Shown here: positions 37,425 through 48,850 of the stretch, in pieces | Layout of the letters: every line of letters starts with the position of its first letter | How positions within the stretch are numbered: the first letter of the stretch is position 1 | Notes under the pieces: model-generated | The model's database searches: none | The model's input: the letters and a program-made list of their open reading frames with translations, nothing else | Told to the model about the DNA's origin: nothing | Source of the DNA: Pilaira anomala | Lineage: Eukaryota > Mucoromycota > Mucoromycetes > Mucorales > Mucoraceae | Reading direction: 5' to 3' | Length of the DNA stretch: 64,000 nucleotides | Assembly: GCA_025716855.1 (NCBI GenBank) | Contig: JAIXMQ010000020.1 | Coordinates: 248,001 to 312,000, forward strand | Program-made: the position numbers and the translations under genes

Positions 37425-37491
37425 TTTGCTGTAAATTTGAGAGCCTTCAAGGATATCAAATGGAGTTTTTTTTTTTTTTTTTTTTTTTTTT
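37385..37491. repeat. A38 and T26 homopolymer pair
   Basis: A run of 38 A (37385-37422), 43 bp of unique sequence, then 26 T (37466-37491). Facing poly(A)/poly(T) ends suggest two retroposed sequences meeting tail to tail, or a potential foldback. Confidence 0.85.
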
Positions 37492-37737
37492 GTGTATTTT
37501 TTTTCTTCAGGTGAAAGTAAATAAAAAGAAAACGTCATTACAATGTAAACACATCCGAAGCTAATAGGCACATGATACAAAAAATTTTTTTCATCGTAAA
37601 AACATATAAATAGGTCAACTTTTTTTTGTTATCATTTTTTATTCTTTCTTTACTTTTTATTTTTTCTTTACTTTTTATTCTTTCTTTTTTTTTTTATTCT
37701 TTCTTTACTTTTTATTCTTTCTTTACTTTCATGTTCC

Positions 37738-38040
37738 TCTCTGGTGATATGGCTTTCTCTGGTGATATGGTTTTCTCGTGATATGGTTTTCTCTGGTGAT
37801 ATGGTTTCTCTACTGGCATGGTGTCCCCGAATGTAGTAGGTTCCTTCTCTTTGGATGGCTGGCCTGATTATATGTAGGAACTCTCAGTGTGGAATGCCAG
37901 CTGCACGTGCGCCAATCTGTTCCCTTGAGTTCTGGTCAATGCGAGGGTCTGGATCGCTCCCTTGAGTTCTGGTCTACGGATCGATTCCTGGTGTTCTGGT
38001 CGACGCGTGTTGGGTCGATCCTCGGAGTTCAGGTTGACCG
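37738..38040. repeat. two short tandem-repeat blocks
   Basis: 37741-37815: four to five diverged copies of an ~18-bp unit CTGGTGATATGGTTTTCT. About 37910-38040: roughly four degenerate copies of a 30-40 bp unit built on GTTCTGGTC preceded by TCC and followed by GATC. The second block is markedly GC-richer than its surroundings. A 75-codon forward frame (37889-38116) follows the repeats (RSLEFWST / DRFLVFWST) but looks like a consequence of them. Confidence 0.7.
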
Positions 38041-38149
38041 AGAGTGTTGCACGTTTGGCTTAACGCGCAAACCTCTGCTCTTACGCATACATCAGCCGCC
38101 AGCTTTTATGCTCTGATTGGTATCATCAATGGTAAGTATATATATATAT

Positions 38150-38529
38150 ATATAATTACACATTCATTTCTGCATACTCACTAAATTTTAGTTGGTAACT
38201 GCTACGACTTTTTTGGTTTGCTTCCCTAGGGTTGAAATTCCCCATAGCCGGTGTTGAGCTATGAAAATGGGAGGCTCTTAGTTCTACCTTCACGTGGTGC
38301 CTCCTGTTGCTCTAACTAAAGGAACTATCATATCAATTAAATAATAAATAAATATCCATCTTTAAAATAATAAATTATGTTCATAAATGTGTGTAATAAG
38401 ACCCTAATAACTAATGTCTCTTTTGTTTTGTTTTATAATACATCTAAGTCCTTTTCTTCATATGCATTGAATCTGTATATTGCTAAATAAGTTTTTTTTA
38501 AGAAAACCTATAAAACTTTAGTTTATATT

Positions 38530-38532
<3 letters not shown>
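38150..38532. other. region with a weak tRNA-like segment
   Basis: 38190-38260 contains TTAGTTGGTAACTGCTACGAC followed 30 bp later by GGGTTGAAATTCCCC, which resemble a D-arm and a T-arm/B-box. A further stem CATAGC/GCTATG follows. Acceptor pairing is not convincing, so it could be a relic of a tRNA-derived element at best. Confidence 0.25.
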
Positions 38533-38570
<38 letters not shown>

Positions 38571-41500
38571 CTTTTATTAAAATAATGAGTTAAAAAGGAA
38601 GTTATTAGCTAATGTCTATAGGTTCATGAGAATTAGCAGCCGTAGTGAGATAATGAGAAAGAGAATAATTATATAAAGAGTCAGCTAGAACGTTGGACCA
38701 AGACGTGTTGTCAAAGATGCACATCCAGTGGTGGCGCCAGACGATTTCTAATACGGTTCCTAGAGAAAGGAGGATAGCCTCATCGATTAACTCACCAGAC
38801 TCATCGTGTAATGTATAAATGGAAAGCCAAACTGACTCTGGAGTTGGGAACTTGGCAGTTAGTTGTAAGCCGGCCAGTTGAGATTCCTAAAAGGACCACT
38901 TGTGAAAGCACGAGACAGTGAAGAAGACCATAATTGAAAATTCCATCGGAACAAAGTTGCTTGACAGCCAATTTTATTTTGAAGTAAGCGTCACCAAATG
39001 GTGACCACCTTGTGAGGCAGAGAGAGAGAGAGAGAGAGAGAGACCAAAAGGATTTCCAGAGGTTAGAAGAAAGATAGTTACTAAGGATAGCGTACGGGAT
39101 AGGGATTTTACCAGACCTGGTGACCTTCAAGTAATCCAGTTTCTTTTTACGACGTTGGAGTTGTATGTATGTACATATAACTGGAATAAATTAAAACATT
39201 AGAAATACGACGAATGGGGAGCACTTTGAAGGAATTAACACGAAGCACCCATTCAGATCCTGTGGCTGCAAAAGTTAACCTGTTATTAGGGGAATTGAAG
39301 TCGGAGGCACAAGGTAGGCTGAGGTATTCCAGGGCATGAACCGTTTTAATGACGAAGAACAAGATATACCACTATCAGGAGATTGAAGCTGACGGTATAT
39401 ACGTGCAGGTAAACCTGGTTTAGGTACTTCAAAAGATAAACAATTGTGGAACTGGTTGGCCGTGGATAGCTAATCCATAACATCATCAGAGACTAAATAC
39501 CGTGTAGCTATTTTATTAGGATCGATACCAGCGTTACTAGTAGTACTACTGTGGGAGTCATCACTAGTCGGTTCTGAAGAGGATAGCGCAAATCGTAAAG
39601 GAGAATCAGATATAGCCAGAGACCAGACCAGGTAGAGTTAAATTTCAAAGGAGGTAGCAGTGTTATTAACCTGGTTAAATGCGTCATCGTAGGAAGATGT
39701 TTTAACATAGGAACATAAAGAGAAGGATGTCGAAGCCAAGGCAGAAAGTTACGGTGACCAGTGCAAATATATATACGTGATGCACATATAAGAGGTGTTT
39801 CAAAATCAGTTGAAAATTTTGTATGTAACAAACGCTGAAGGTATATAAGTTGTAAAGATAGCTGTTGGATATGTGGATCGACAACACTTAAACCACCATG
39901 TGTGTTTTGGGTAAGCATATTAGATCCCAAGCAGGAGCTGGCCAAAATGGAAGAACAAAAGCTCGTATAGTACGTTAAATTTCAAGTAGCCAAGTAGCCG
40001 GTATAGGCACCACCCTTAGAATATGCCAGAGTCGACTAAGTAATAGAGAGTTCGCTACCAATGAAGAGCCACGAATCGTCAGATGTCGTTCACGTAAAAT
40101 AATTGAGTGGGTCTTGATTTTTTGTCTTGATATCCTCTAGGAAGTGAAGTAACCGGGACTGATTTGAGTATAAAGGATACCCTAGGTAATGTACGGCTGA
40201 AGTTGAGGCACCAGTATGATAGGAGATACCTGCTTCAGATGCGATGGCCTTCCACTCGGGATGCGACAAACCTGATAAAGATACTAGTTCTGTTTTCCGT
40301 ATATTCACCTTGGTGTTTCTTGCTCGACTGTAATATGCCAAAATACGTTGGAGATGGGTCTATTCAACAGATGATGATAAAAAGACTTCAAGGTCATCGG
40401 CGTAGCTCAACAATTTAAAATTCGGTAAGGACTGAGGGTCAATAGGATACCGGTTTATATCGCGATGTGAAGCAGCAGGTTTACCCAACCGTTATCAGAA
40501 ATCAGCCGGTTACGTATAAAACAGTTTGATATGAGTTTATTAAGGACGACAAGACACGATTGAATCGATTAGCGAGAAGCTTAATGAAGATTTTGGCATC
40601 CGTGTTAATAAGTAAAAGAGGCTGTCAATTACTGAGTAAAGTGGGATCCCCTTTTTTAAATAACAGTACCATTCGGGGTTGTTCCCAAGAGGTAGGATAA
40701 GATCTGGTAGTAAAAGTATCCTTCAATACCCTGGAAAATAAAGTACGTGCAGAATAAAACGTCGTAAAAATATAATGATATACTTCAAAAGGGATGCTAT
40801 CCAAACCGGGACTTTTACCACTGGGTGTATCGTCCACAACACTCATAATCTCACTTTCTGTAGGGTCTGCATCTAACATCTCTTGTTGGGATGAATTGAG
40901 TACAGCATTTGATGGGACATTAGTTAATAGAGCCTCTATGTCATCTTCTAATATATCGTCTACTGAATATAAGGTCTGATAATATTTCCTGGCTTCCCAT
41001 ATGATATCAGCAGTAGCAGTGACTAATTCGTCTGTATCCAAACACTTGACTAGTTGAGCCAGCAGGGAAGCAGTTAGAAAATTGGTAGATATCCAATCCT
41101 TCCAATCTTCAGTACCGGTAGTAGAGGGCAACGTCATATTGAAATCCCCTAAGATAAAACCTGGAACATCAGTAGCGATGTAATTTAAAAAAGGAAGATC
41201 TGCGAAACTGGTAAAGAAGAATGATCTTTCGGTGGGTAATGCTGAGGTGTATATATTAATAATTGATGCCACTATATTGCCTGAAGAGTTGATGACATGT
41301 GTTGCAATACTGCGTTGATCTCTGGATACCACTTCCTCCTTGAATTGTAGGTTGTTATTGAGACAAATAATAGCAGTGTATTTAGTGGTCACTGAAGGCC
41401 CATTTAGAAAAAGAAAGAGTTGAAAATAGAATTATTGTTCCTCAGTAAGAGAATGTTGTGAATGAAATGCAGATACCTCTTGAAGACAGAGAATATAAAT

Positions 41501-41915
41501 ATGAAAGGATGAAGAGCGAAGAAATGAAAGAAACAAACGTTGGTTTGTTTTGTTGGCATCTTTGGAAATGCTTATTATTCATGACCCTGACGGGTATTAT
41601 ATTTAGACTTTTTTGGTGATTTGAATTTAGAAGTTACGTTGGGTTATTGAGTAAGAATAGTGTCATCATTCACGACATCCACAACCATACTATTGCCTTT
41701 AGCTATTTTAGAAGCATTAGAAGGGTGTGGGTCTACATCCATAGTCGATCTTATGTCACTTGGTGCATGCTTAGAAGCGCTGGATCCCGAGATAAACGTA
41801 CATGTATCTTTGTCCCGAACATCCTCTTCAAACATAATAATATCTTCTGTCATCGTATCCTCTTTGTTATCATAAACACTAAAGAGTTTTTCAACTCTCT
41901 TACGCTTAACTAGTT
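38533..41915 (-). mobile_element. decayed non-LTR (LINE-type) retrotransposon, 5'-truncated
   Basis: On the minus strand the order is: an acidic ORF1-like tail (to a stop at 41644), an AP-endonuclease start with a LCLQE-like motif (about 41500), the endonuclease signature GDFN near 41140, then an abrupt jump to the beginning of a reverse transcriptase (GKSPGLDSIPFEVYH, about 40810; SWEQPRMVLLFKKGDP, about 40650). Stop-riddled RT and C-terminal parts follow (GLSVVDPHIQQLSLQLIYLQ at about 39870), and the element ends in poly(A), read as 38 T at 38533-38570. An (AG)n expansion interrupts it at 39019-39044. The middle of the endonuclease and the link to RT are deleted, and frames are broken, so it is inactive. 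The 5' limit is approximate. Confidence 0.85.
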
Positions 41916-42274
41916 GAGTAACATCCAGATAAACAACCATTATAATAGGCATTTTGCTCAAAAAAATCAGAAGGCTCATCTATCTTTAGGTTTAAACCAT
42001 CAACAAATCCAAACACACCACTTAGTACTTCTCTTTCGTAGCCACTTGATGTGTTGTTTAATATCATTTGGTTGAATGTTTTCATTTCATTGACATTTGG
42101 CCATCTGATTTCCCATCTACTATCATTTGAAGTATTTTCAAAAACTTGGTCCAAAGTAATCAAAGCCATTCTTTTTGATCTACTGACAGTTGCTGCAGGA
42201 ACGCCAAAGATTAAGCACACTGTCTCTTGTCTCATTGTTCCATGGATCCACATAAGTCCCAGAGCCAAAACCAT
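41906..42274 (-). pseudogene. truncated Harbinger/PIF-type DDE transposase
   Basis: 122 codons on the minus strand. The HTH-like part ETVCLIFGVPAATVSRS is followed by RWPNVNEM and then FGFVDGLNLKIDEPSDFFEQNAYYNG. This is the first catalytic Asp block of DDE_Tnp_4/Harbinger transposases (consensus F.DG....I..P.......YNG). The frame ends a few codons later, where LINE-like sequence begins on the same strand, and the rest of the catalytic domain is missing. The N-terminus may also be short. Confidence 0.75.
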
Positions 42275-42667
42275 TTTTTATACTCACTTTTTAAAAATCT
42301 AACGAGGGGGTTGTTAGATTTGGCTGGGAAGTGAGTCGATTCTGGGTAGTTTACTCGCTCCCCCATTGTGCTTAAATTTGAAATTTATTTTAAAACCCGA
42401 TTAAACACTTTTTTTTTTTTTTAACACGAATTTTGGAAGTCGTCCATTATTCTCGTATGATTCTGGTGTAGTTAATAAAAATCCATTTGACTTTTAGGAA
42501 GAACCCGTAAATTTTTTTCGCGTGTAACCAAATGCATATATTATCCTGGGAAAAAAAAAAGGTAGTAATTTTGAAGTAAGGCGTCATATTCGTCATAACC
42601 CCATTGTTCTGCTTCTGCATTCTGCTATTTTTAATGCATTTGCATTACAAACATTCAATGATATCGA

Positions 42668-42703
<36 letters not shown>

Positions 42704-43001
42704 GATAAACTGTACACATTTACTTTTTTTTTTACACTTTTCTCGTGACGTATATTGTTTATAAGGCAGTGAGTGACCAGGTCTGGTTCTCATGAAATTT
42801 TTGACTTATGAAGTGTTATTTATTTAGGAATAATTCCTTTATCTGGGGTTATAAGAGGGTGATTATGGTGGAAAGAGTAGCGGGGTAAATCCTAACTCTC
42901 AGCAGAGTAGTCACAAAAATATAGTTTTAAAATAAAGTGTGAAAACAGAGAGACTTTTTTTCTATTTTTTTTTTTATAGAAAACCTATTTATTTAATTTA
43001 T
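42275..43001. other. intergenic with an A30 tract
   Basis: No gene. It holds A30 at 42671-42700, a T-run near 42410, and the promoter side of the UPF0324 gene. Confidence 0.6.
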
Positions 43002-44645
43002 ATGAGTAAAGCAACTGCAATAGAATCAAGGGATAACATTGAATTGAAATCTATTTCTCGTTCAATAAATAACAGCGTTAGCGTAGGAGGAGATACAGAA
43101 TCGATTGTCTCTTCAGTAGATCAACAAGCTCCTCCTGCGGATAAGAAAAAGTTAATGTTTAAAAAATCATGGTTATTTTGGTGGAATTCAGAAGAATGGT
43201 GGTCTTGTTGGATTGGATTAATTTTTTTTGGATGTATTGCACCTGCTGTCAAACAAGGTATACCTTCTCCCGAGTTTTTACGTTGGAGCAAAAACCCATT
43301 TTCTACTTTTGCAACGCATGGTAATTATGCTTTACCTGTAATTTGTGTCGCTATGGGCTTATTATTATGGTTATCCATGGCAGCTACTAAAACAGTCAAT
43401 TGGAAAAAGTTTCCTTATGGCTACAGTATTGTATTTCTTATTGCTTTAATCAGTAAAATGCTTGCTAGTAATGGTAAGATAAAAAAATGGATGAGTCATC
43501 TATTCCGGTTTTATATTTATTTTTTCTTGTTATAGAAATCCTTAAAAAAGGTAGTATTGGAGATTCTATTTGGGCAATCATTTTAGGTTGTCTTCTTCGA
43601 AACGTAATTTCATTCTTCACCAAACAATCTGCTTTACCACCATGGCTTAAAGTAGCACAACAAACTGAATTATACATTGCAATCAGTTTAGTCTTACTCT
43701 GTATTGATTTTGAAGTCTTGAAACCACTTGCACCTCGAGCATTGTTTGTGTCCTGGTTAGATACACCTACTTTATTTCTTGTAGTAGCCTACTTTGGAAC
43801 AAAAGTTTTAAAGATCGAAACCCAGACTTCCATCATTATGTCTGGTGCGACCTTCATTTGTGGTTCATCTGCCGCTATTGCATTGGCATCCAGCATGGGT
43901 GTACCTCATAAGACAGATATGCCAATCGCCATCATTTCCATCTTTACAATTCCCAGTATTATTGCATTACCTTACGTTGCAAAAAGCTTAGATTTTTCTC
44001 CTACTGTGAGTGGTGCCTGGTTTGGTGGATGTGTTGATTCAACTGGTGCTGTGATTGCTGCTGCTAGTATCTATGGAGATCAAGATGCAATCAATACATC
44101 CGCTGTTGTTAAAATGATTCAAAATGTACTTATCGGCCCTCTCTCGGTATTAATGGCATGGGGATGGTCTCGATATGAACTTCAAGAAGCTTATAAAAAT
44201 GAAGAAAACCTAATTTATCAACAAGAACAAGAAGATCTAGATGAAGGAATCATGCAGAATAGAAATACTGAATTAGAAGATTCAAATACCCCCTCTGTAA
44301 AGCATCCACGTAATCTTCATGCATCTTCTAAACCAAAAGAGAAGGCTTACGTGCTTTTATGGAAACGATTTCCTAAATTTGTGATTGGATTTATTATTAC
44401 GGCTGTGTTGTTTAATACAACTATTGATAGCGATATTGAAATTAGAGCACAAGTCAATGAGTACTGTTTTTATGTTGCTGAATGGTTTTCAACTTTATCC
44501 TTTGTCAGTATCGGTATGGGATTACAGTTTAATGATTTGAGAAATAATATTAGTAGTTTGGGTAAATTAGTTACATTATACGTTGTCGCACAGTTAGTAG
44601 ATATTGTTGCAACTGGTGTATTAGCATGGACTGCATTCACTTATC

Positions 44646-44650
<5 letters not shown>
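43002..44650 (+). CDS. UPF0324 / YeiH-type (putative sulfate exporter family) membrane protein
   Basis: Two exons, 43002-43473 and 43536-44650; 528 residues. About 10-12 hydrophobic segments. Family landmarks: WAIILGCLLRN, an IMSGATFICGSSAAIALAS segment, GAWFGGCVDSTGAVIAAA, MIQNVLIGP, and near the end FVSIGMGLQFNDL. These match the bacterial UPF0324/YeiH fold (Cons_hypoth698), whose substrate is not firmly known. The N-terminal ~60 residues are hydrophilic and there is a ~60-residue charged insert (about 385-440) not expected in bacterial members. An upstream in-frame ATG at 42939 would add a hydrophobic stretch; the chosen start begins the hydrophilic head. A genomic A-run of 29 directly includes the last bases of the stop codon. 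Confidence 0.85.
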
Positions 44651-44681
<31 letters not shown>

Positions 44682-45647
44682 TATATGTATATATATCCCC
44701 CTCATTTAAACCTCTCACATAAAGCATAATAAACTATTTCATTATTATTATTATTATTATTATTTCGTTAAAGTTATAGCTATTATAACTTCATATATCT
44801 AGCTACATTGGAATATATATCACACAAAAGTAATGGCTTTTTATTATAAAAAAAATAATAATTAAAGTATACAGTTGCCGGTCTTCAAAGTACAAAGAAA
44901 ATGTGTTGCCTGAGTATAACCAACGAGGAGGCCTCCACCCATATATACTCTTTTTATCTTGACGAGAGAAAAACAAAAATAAAAACAAAAAAACGGTTTG
45001 GAAGTGGTATACACCAACAATTCCGACACAAGTGACCTTTCCGACGTAGACCAAGTGGATAACACCAACTCAAAGTAAAACCCAAAGCAATCCCACCCAG
45101 CCCGCCCACTATATTAAATAGTGATTGCTTTTTAGAAAATACGATGTACTTTTGTAAGCTGTTTGTGATTTAAAAATAAAGTATGTAAAAATAAAGAAAA
45201 TGAAAAAAAAAAAATATGAAGAACTTTTTTTTTTTTGGTTTATAACCCACGATTACGCTGATAAATGTTTATATTTCTTTTCGATTATGTAAAATGACAT
45301 AAACTATTACAAAAAAAAAAAAAAATGAAACACATTGGTGCATGTATTATAAATATGATGGCGTTTGTCATTGCATGGAAGATTATTGAGGTTTCAAGAA
45401 CTCTTTTTCGAACAAGCCAAAAATCACTCGTCCTTATTTGTTCTTGAACTCTGACCAAATTAATAGAATTTTGGCCGAGTTCGGTTCTCCTACGACGTAA
45501 AGCTTCTTTTTTTTATGCTGCTTTTTAGTTAAAATGTTATATAAAAACATTTGAGCAGATGAGAAAAGAAATATTACGATAATCTGGCAGGTTTATTTAC
45601 AATAAGCTCATCAACACGGAGTCACATCACCAGTTATTGAGAAATAA
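44649..45647. other. gene-free interval beginning with an A29 tract
   Basis: A29 at 44649-44677 abuts the UPF0324 stop codon, followed by (ATT)n at about 44739-44764. A slightly GC-richer patch lies at 45025-45110. No gene is supported. Confidence 0.6.
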
Positions 45648-45897
45648 TACGACTTTTCAAAAATAAAAAAAACGGACCGAGCGGTGTATTTTAAGCTGGG
45701 AAAGAATGCACCGAAGCGGTTACTTTTTCTAGTACTTGAAAATATTTGAAAATATTTGAAAACAGGATAATCTACGACTTTTCAAAAATCAAAAAAACGG
45801 ACCGAGCGGTGTATTTTAAGCTGGGAAAGAATGCACCGAAGCGGTTACTTTTTCTAGTACTTGAAAATATTTGAAAATATTTGAAAACAGAATAATC
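45648..45897. repeat. 125-bp tandem duplication
   Basis: Two head-to-tail copies, 45648-45772 and 45773-45897, differ at about two positions (A/C near the start, G/A near the end). Each copy contains ACCGAGCGGT and, 40 bp later, ACCGAAGCGGT, plus a doubled AAAATATTTG. The duplication ends about 96 bp before the start of the HMG-box-like gene, so it lies in its promoter. Confidence 0.95.
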
Positions 45898-45993
45898 AAA
45901 CATCCGTGTTTTATGTGTGCATTCAAAAAAAAAAAAAAATAACTCAATTTTTTTTTACTCTTTCTCTCATTTCTCAATAAAAATTAATAAATA

Positions 45994-46924
45994 ATGAACG
46001 ATACTCAATTCAATCGCTATATTGAACAAGAAAAAATAAGAAGAGAAAATTACTACCAAGAACTCTCTTTGACTACTGGCCGAAGTGTAGCCTACATTCG
46101 TAAAAGAATGAGTGATGAAACAGAAGACGTTCCCCACTATAAAAAAAATACGTCGATCAATGCTTGGTGCATCTTCCGTAGTGAAGAGGCAGCCAGAAGG
46201 AAAGCAGAGGCTGGTAAGTATATAAAAATTATAGAGCTGAAACGAATGTTTTCTAAATAAACTGTTGTAGAGGAGAACAAAACCGAATATGAAGGTTTAG
46301 AGTCTTCTGCAGCCAGTATAATTTACAAAGCTTTGCCAGTTGAGAAGAAATTGGAATTGCAGGAGACTGCTGCCAGAGCAGCTGCTGCTGCCTCCTGTTT
46401 TATCAGTGAAACCGAAGGCTACCTGAAGAATGTCGCTCTGACAATGAAGAGCCTTAAGGCTTTGAATTGTGATGGTATCTTCTTGGCAACTTACCCCTCA
46501 AAAGAAGATCCATCAAAAGGTATAACTGCTTCTGTTTGTACTGGAGATGCGAAGCTTGTTTTCAAGCACAAGATTAAAAGCATGGAGGAGGACTTAATGA
46601 AGTATCGCTTTCCAGCAACAGTGGAAACTTCAAGAAAACGTAAATAAATTACAACTATGTCTAATGAAGGAAACTAAACTCTGATATAAATATAGGACCT
46701 GCGCTTGGAACTTCTGAGGGGTCCAAAAGATCCAACAAGCGCAGGACAGGTTTGAAACGAGAATTGACCTGTCTGGCTCGTATGTGTTTTTTAATTCATA
46801 ATATTCAAAAGGTTCTAACTTTCTCGTTTATGTGTAACTAGGATCCGCGTGTGGCACACTTGCCAAAAACATGCCTTGGAAAAAGCTGGACATTGAAGGC
46901 ATTAACTATCTGGGATATGTATAA
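45994..46924 (+). CDS. HMG-box-like protein of unknown function
   Basis: Four exons: 45994-46213, 46271-46639, 46696-46779, 46842-46924; 251 residues in closed phase. The N-terminal third has TSINAWCIFRSEEAARRKAE, then IIYKALPVEKKLELQETAARAA, the spacing of an HMG-box (helix 1 N-A-[WF]-x-x-F, later K-x-L-x-x-x-E-K). The middle is a helical and mixed region (SLKALNCDGIFLATYPS). The C-terminal part is basic, with a bipartite-like KRSNKRRT signal suggesting nuclear location. Fungal proteins of this layout are often linked to repeat-rich loci, but I cannot assign a family. Further exons beyond the TAA at 46922-46924 are possible (AG sites near 47012 and 47074). Confidence 0.55.
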
Positions 46925-47629
46925 ATTATTCCGAGCTTATCTCTATTATTTGTATCTTATAAGTCTTACCAGGTTACTCCTTAGCCATCGACTTCCTTCG
47001 TATTTTATCTTTAGCAGTGGTAAATTGGGTGTCATGTCAAAAAAAAAACATCTTTGATTCTTAACTAAATTATAGCCTCGTATGACAACCAGATTTAAAG
47101 GACAAAAAGGTAATACAACCTCCTCGAATAAATATTCTGAAAAATATTATAACAATCACAGAATTAAATGCCTATGTGGAAAAAACTGATGTGCCGATCT
47201 TTGTCAACACGGAATAAATTTTTGAAAGATTTTTAAATTCACAATTAAACAGAAACCCCATTTAATAAATTTTAATGTACTTGATTCGTTTATTTTTTCA
47301 ATTGCTTGAATTTTTTTCTCAAAATGTGCTTTTCGAAACACCCTGTACAGTGTCGAGTATTTATACTTTTCAATTCGGGGATAAGGGGATATTTCCTATG
47401 GTTAATATATACTGTTTTTGGTTTAAAGTATTGTAAGTAATTAATAGTTTCTTCTTATAGTTTGATGTCTTAAATGTATATTTTTGTTTATATGGAGAAC
47501 GGAGTCTCCGGTTTATTAGTGAAAATGAAATAGTCGCAACTGTGTTTTTGGGTTTTTGACTGATATTTTTGAGAAAAGTTCAAAACTAATTTTGGTAAAA
47601 ACATTTTATTAATTGAGAAAGTTAAAAGG
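46925..47629. other. intergenic with a Tc1-like end sequence
   Basis: No gene. CACCCTGTACAGTGTCGAG near 47340-47357 resembles a Tc1/mariner terminus in one or both directions (TACAGTG and TACAGGGTG both occur), close to the broken transposase that follows. No matching partner end was found. Confidence 0.4.
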
Positions 47630-48056
47630 CTAAAGCTTTTCTTCCAGGGCCAAGCAACGCTCAAAAAACGAGACAGAATGTCTAATCCTACCTTGACAAT
47701 CTTTGAGGGTTACTTCCGAACATGACTTTACGATTCTTGGAGTTAGTGTGTCTCCATTGTCAAAAGCTTCCCTCTTTACACCAAACCTTTACCTTCCTCG
47801 GATTGGATTCAGGCAAAGTGAATATGGTGGAAGAAGATATATGCATTTATAGCCTCTTTTTTCAATGCAAGATCTTACTGTTGCGGGCTTGTGAATGGGA
47901 GCATTATCCATAACGATATAATGTCCTTTTAAATTATTTTATCTAAAACGTCCATAACATTTTCTAAATACCCAAGGTAATGCTCTGTTCTACTTCCGAT
48001 TCTAGCTGTAGTTGTTACAACCGTGCCATCAGCCTTTCTTTTTTCTTTTTTTTTCC

Positions 48057-48087
<31 letters not shown>

Positions 48088-48270
48088 ATCTGCCACTATC
48101 ATTGGTTTTCTTAAAGAAATATCGATTACTCCCTGGGCAAAAATGGCTCCAAGGATAGTAATGGAAGTGCCTCGAGAGGTTGGAACTATTGACTCTGCAG
48201 GCATACCATTTTTAGACCAGCCTCTAGAACGGCTGATATGAAGGTTAAAACCTGTTTCATCAAGAAAAAC

Positions 48271-48272
<2 letters not shown>
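47630..48272 (-). pseudogene. broken Tc1/mariner (IS630-type) transposase
   Basis: On the minus strand: VFLDETGFNLHISRSRGWS (first catalytic Asp, about 48250) and SITILGAIFAQGVIDI, then a lysine-coding homopolymer stretch (T-runs at 48042-48084 on the forward strand). Next come HYLGYLENVMDVLDK, then past a stop HYIVMDNAPIHKP (second Asp, about 47910) and CIYLLPPYS. The third acidic residue region is lost by small indels, and the C-terminus ends at TAG 47630. The N-terminal DNA-binding part is missing; it is cut by a T46 tract at 48273-48318. This is a dead copy. Confidence 0.85.
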
Positions 48273-48321
<49 letters not shown>

Positions 48322-48850
48322 GGAATTATACACATGATTGTCGATCCTTTACCTCCATTTAAATCAACTAAAAAAAATCATTTTCTAATCCTTTTGAAAA
48401 AAAAGACTGATATAATTATGCTAAGAAGTAGCTTCACGTTAACCATAAATTCATGTCAAAGCTAAGATGTAATGTATGTAGGCTCCTTCTGTATTTCTCT
48501 TAATTTTTATCCCATGTTTTTTTTTTTGAAAAATCAACAAAAATATTTAACGTCATTATGTTTTAAAAAAATCGCCCTTTGGCGCTGCGTTGACTGTAAA
48601 CACTTATATAACTATTTGAGTCATGATAAGCGAATCTAAAAAAAATAAATAAAAAAAAATCAACTTTGCAAAACAATGATTATGACTATAGGTTTACACT
48701 TAATATATATACATTATAAAAGCCATATATTGATACTTATGCTTAAATTTCAATGATTTCGTGTAGATACAATGATTCTAGAGCTTTCCTTTTTTTTTAT
48801 TGAGCGCTGCTGTATATTTTGCATACTTTTTTTTCATGTCGTGTAACAAG

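Noticed and set aside
37741..37815. CRISPR-like spaced repeat
   Set aside because: Units are adjacent without unique spacers, and the genome is eukaryotic; a plain tandem repeat.
37889..38116. 75-codon forward frame with repeated FWST units
   Set aside because: Follows degenerate tandem DNA repeats; no start context, splice sites or known domain.
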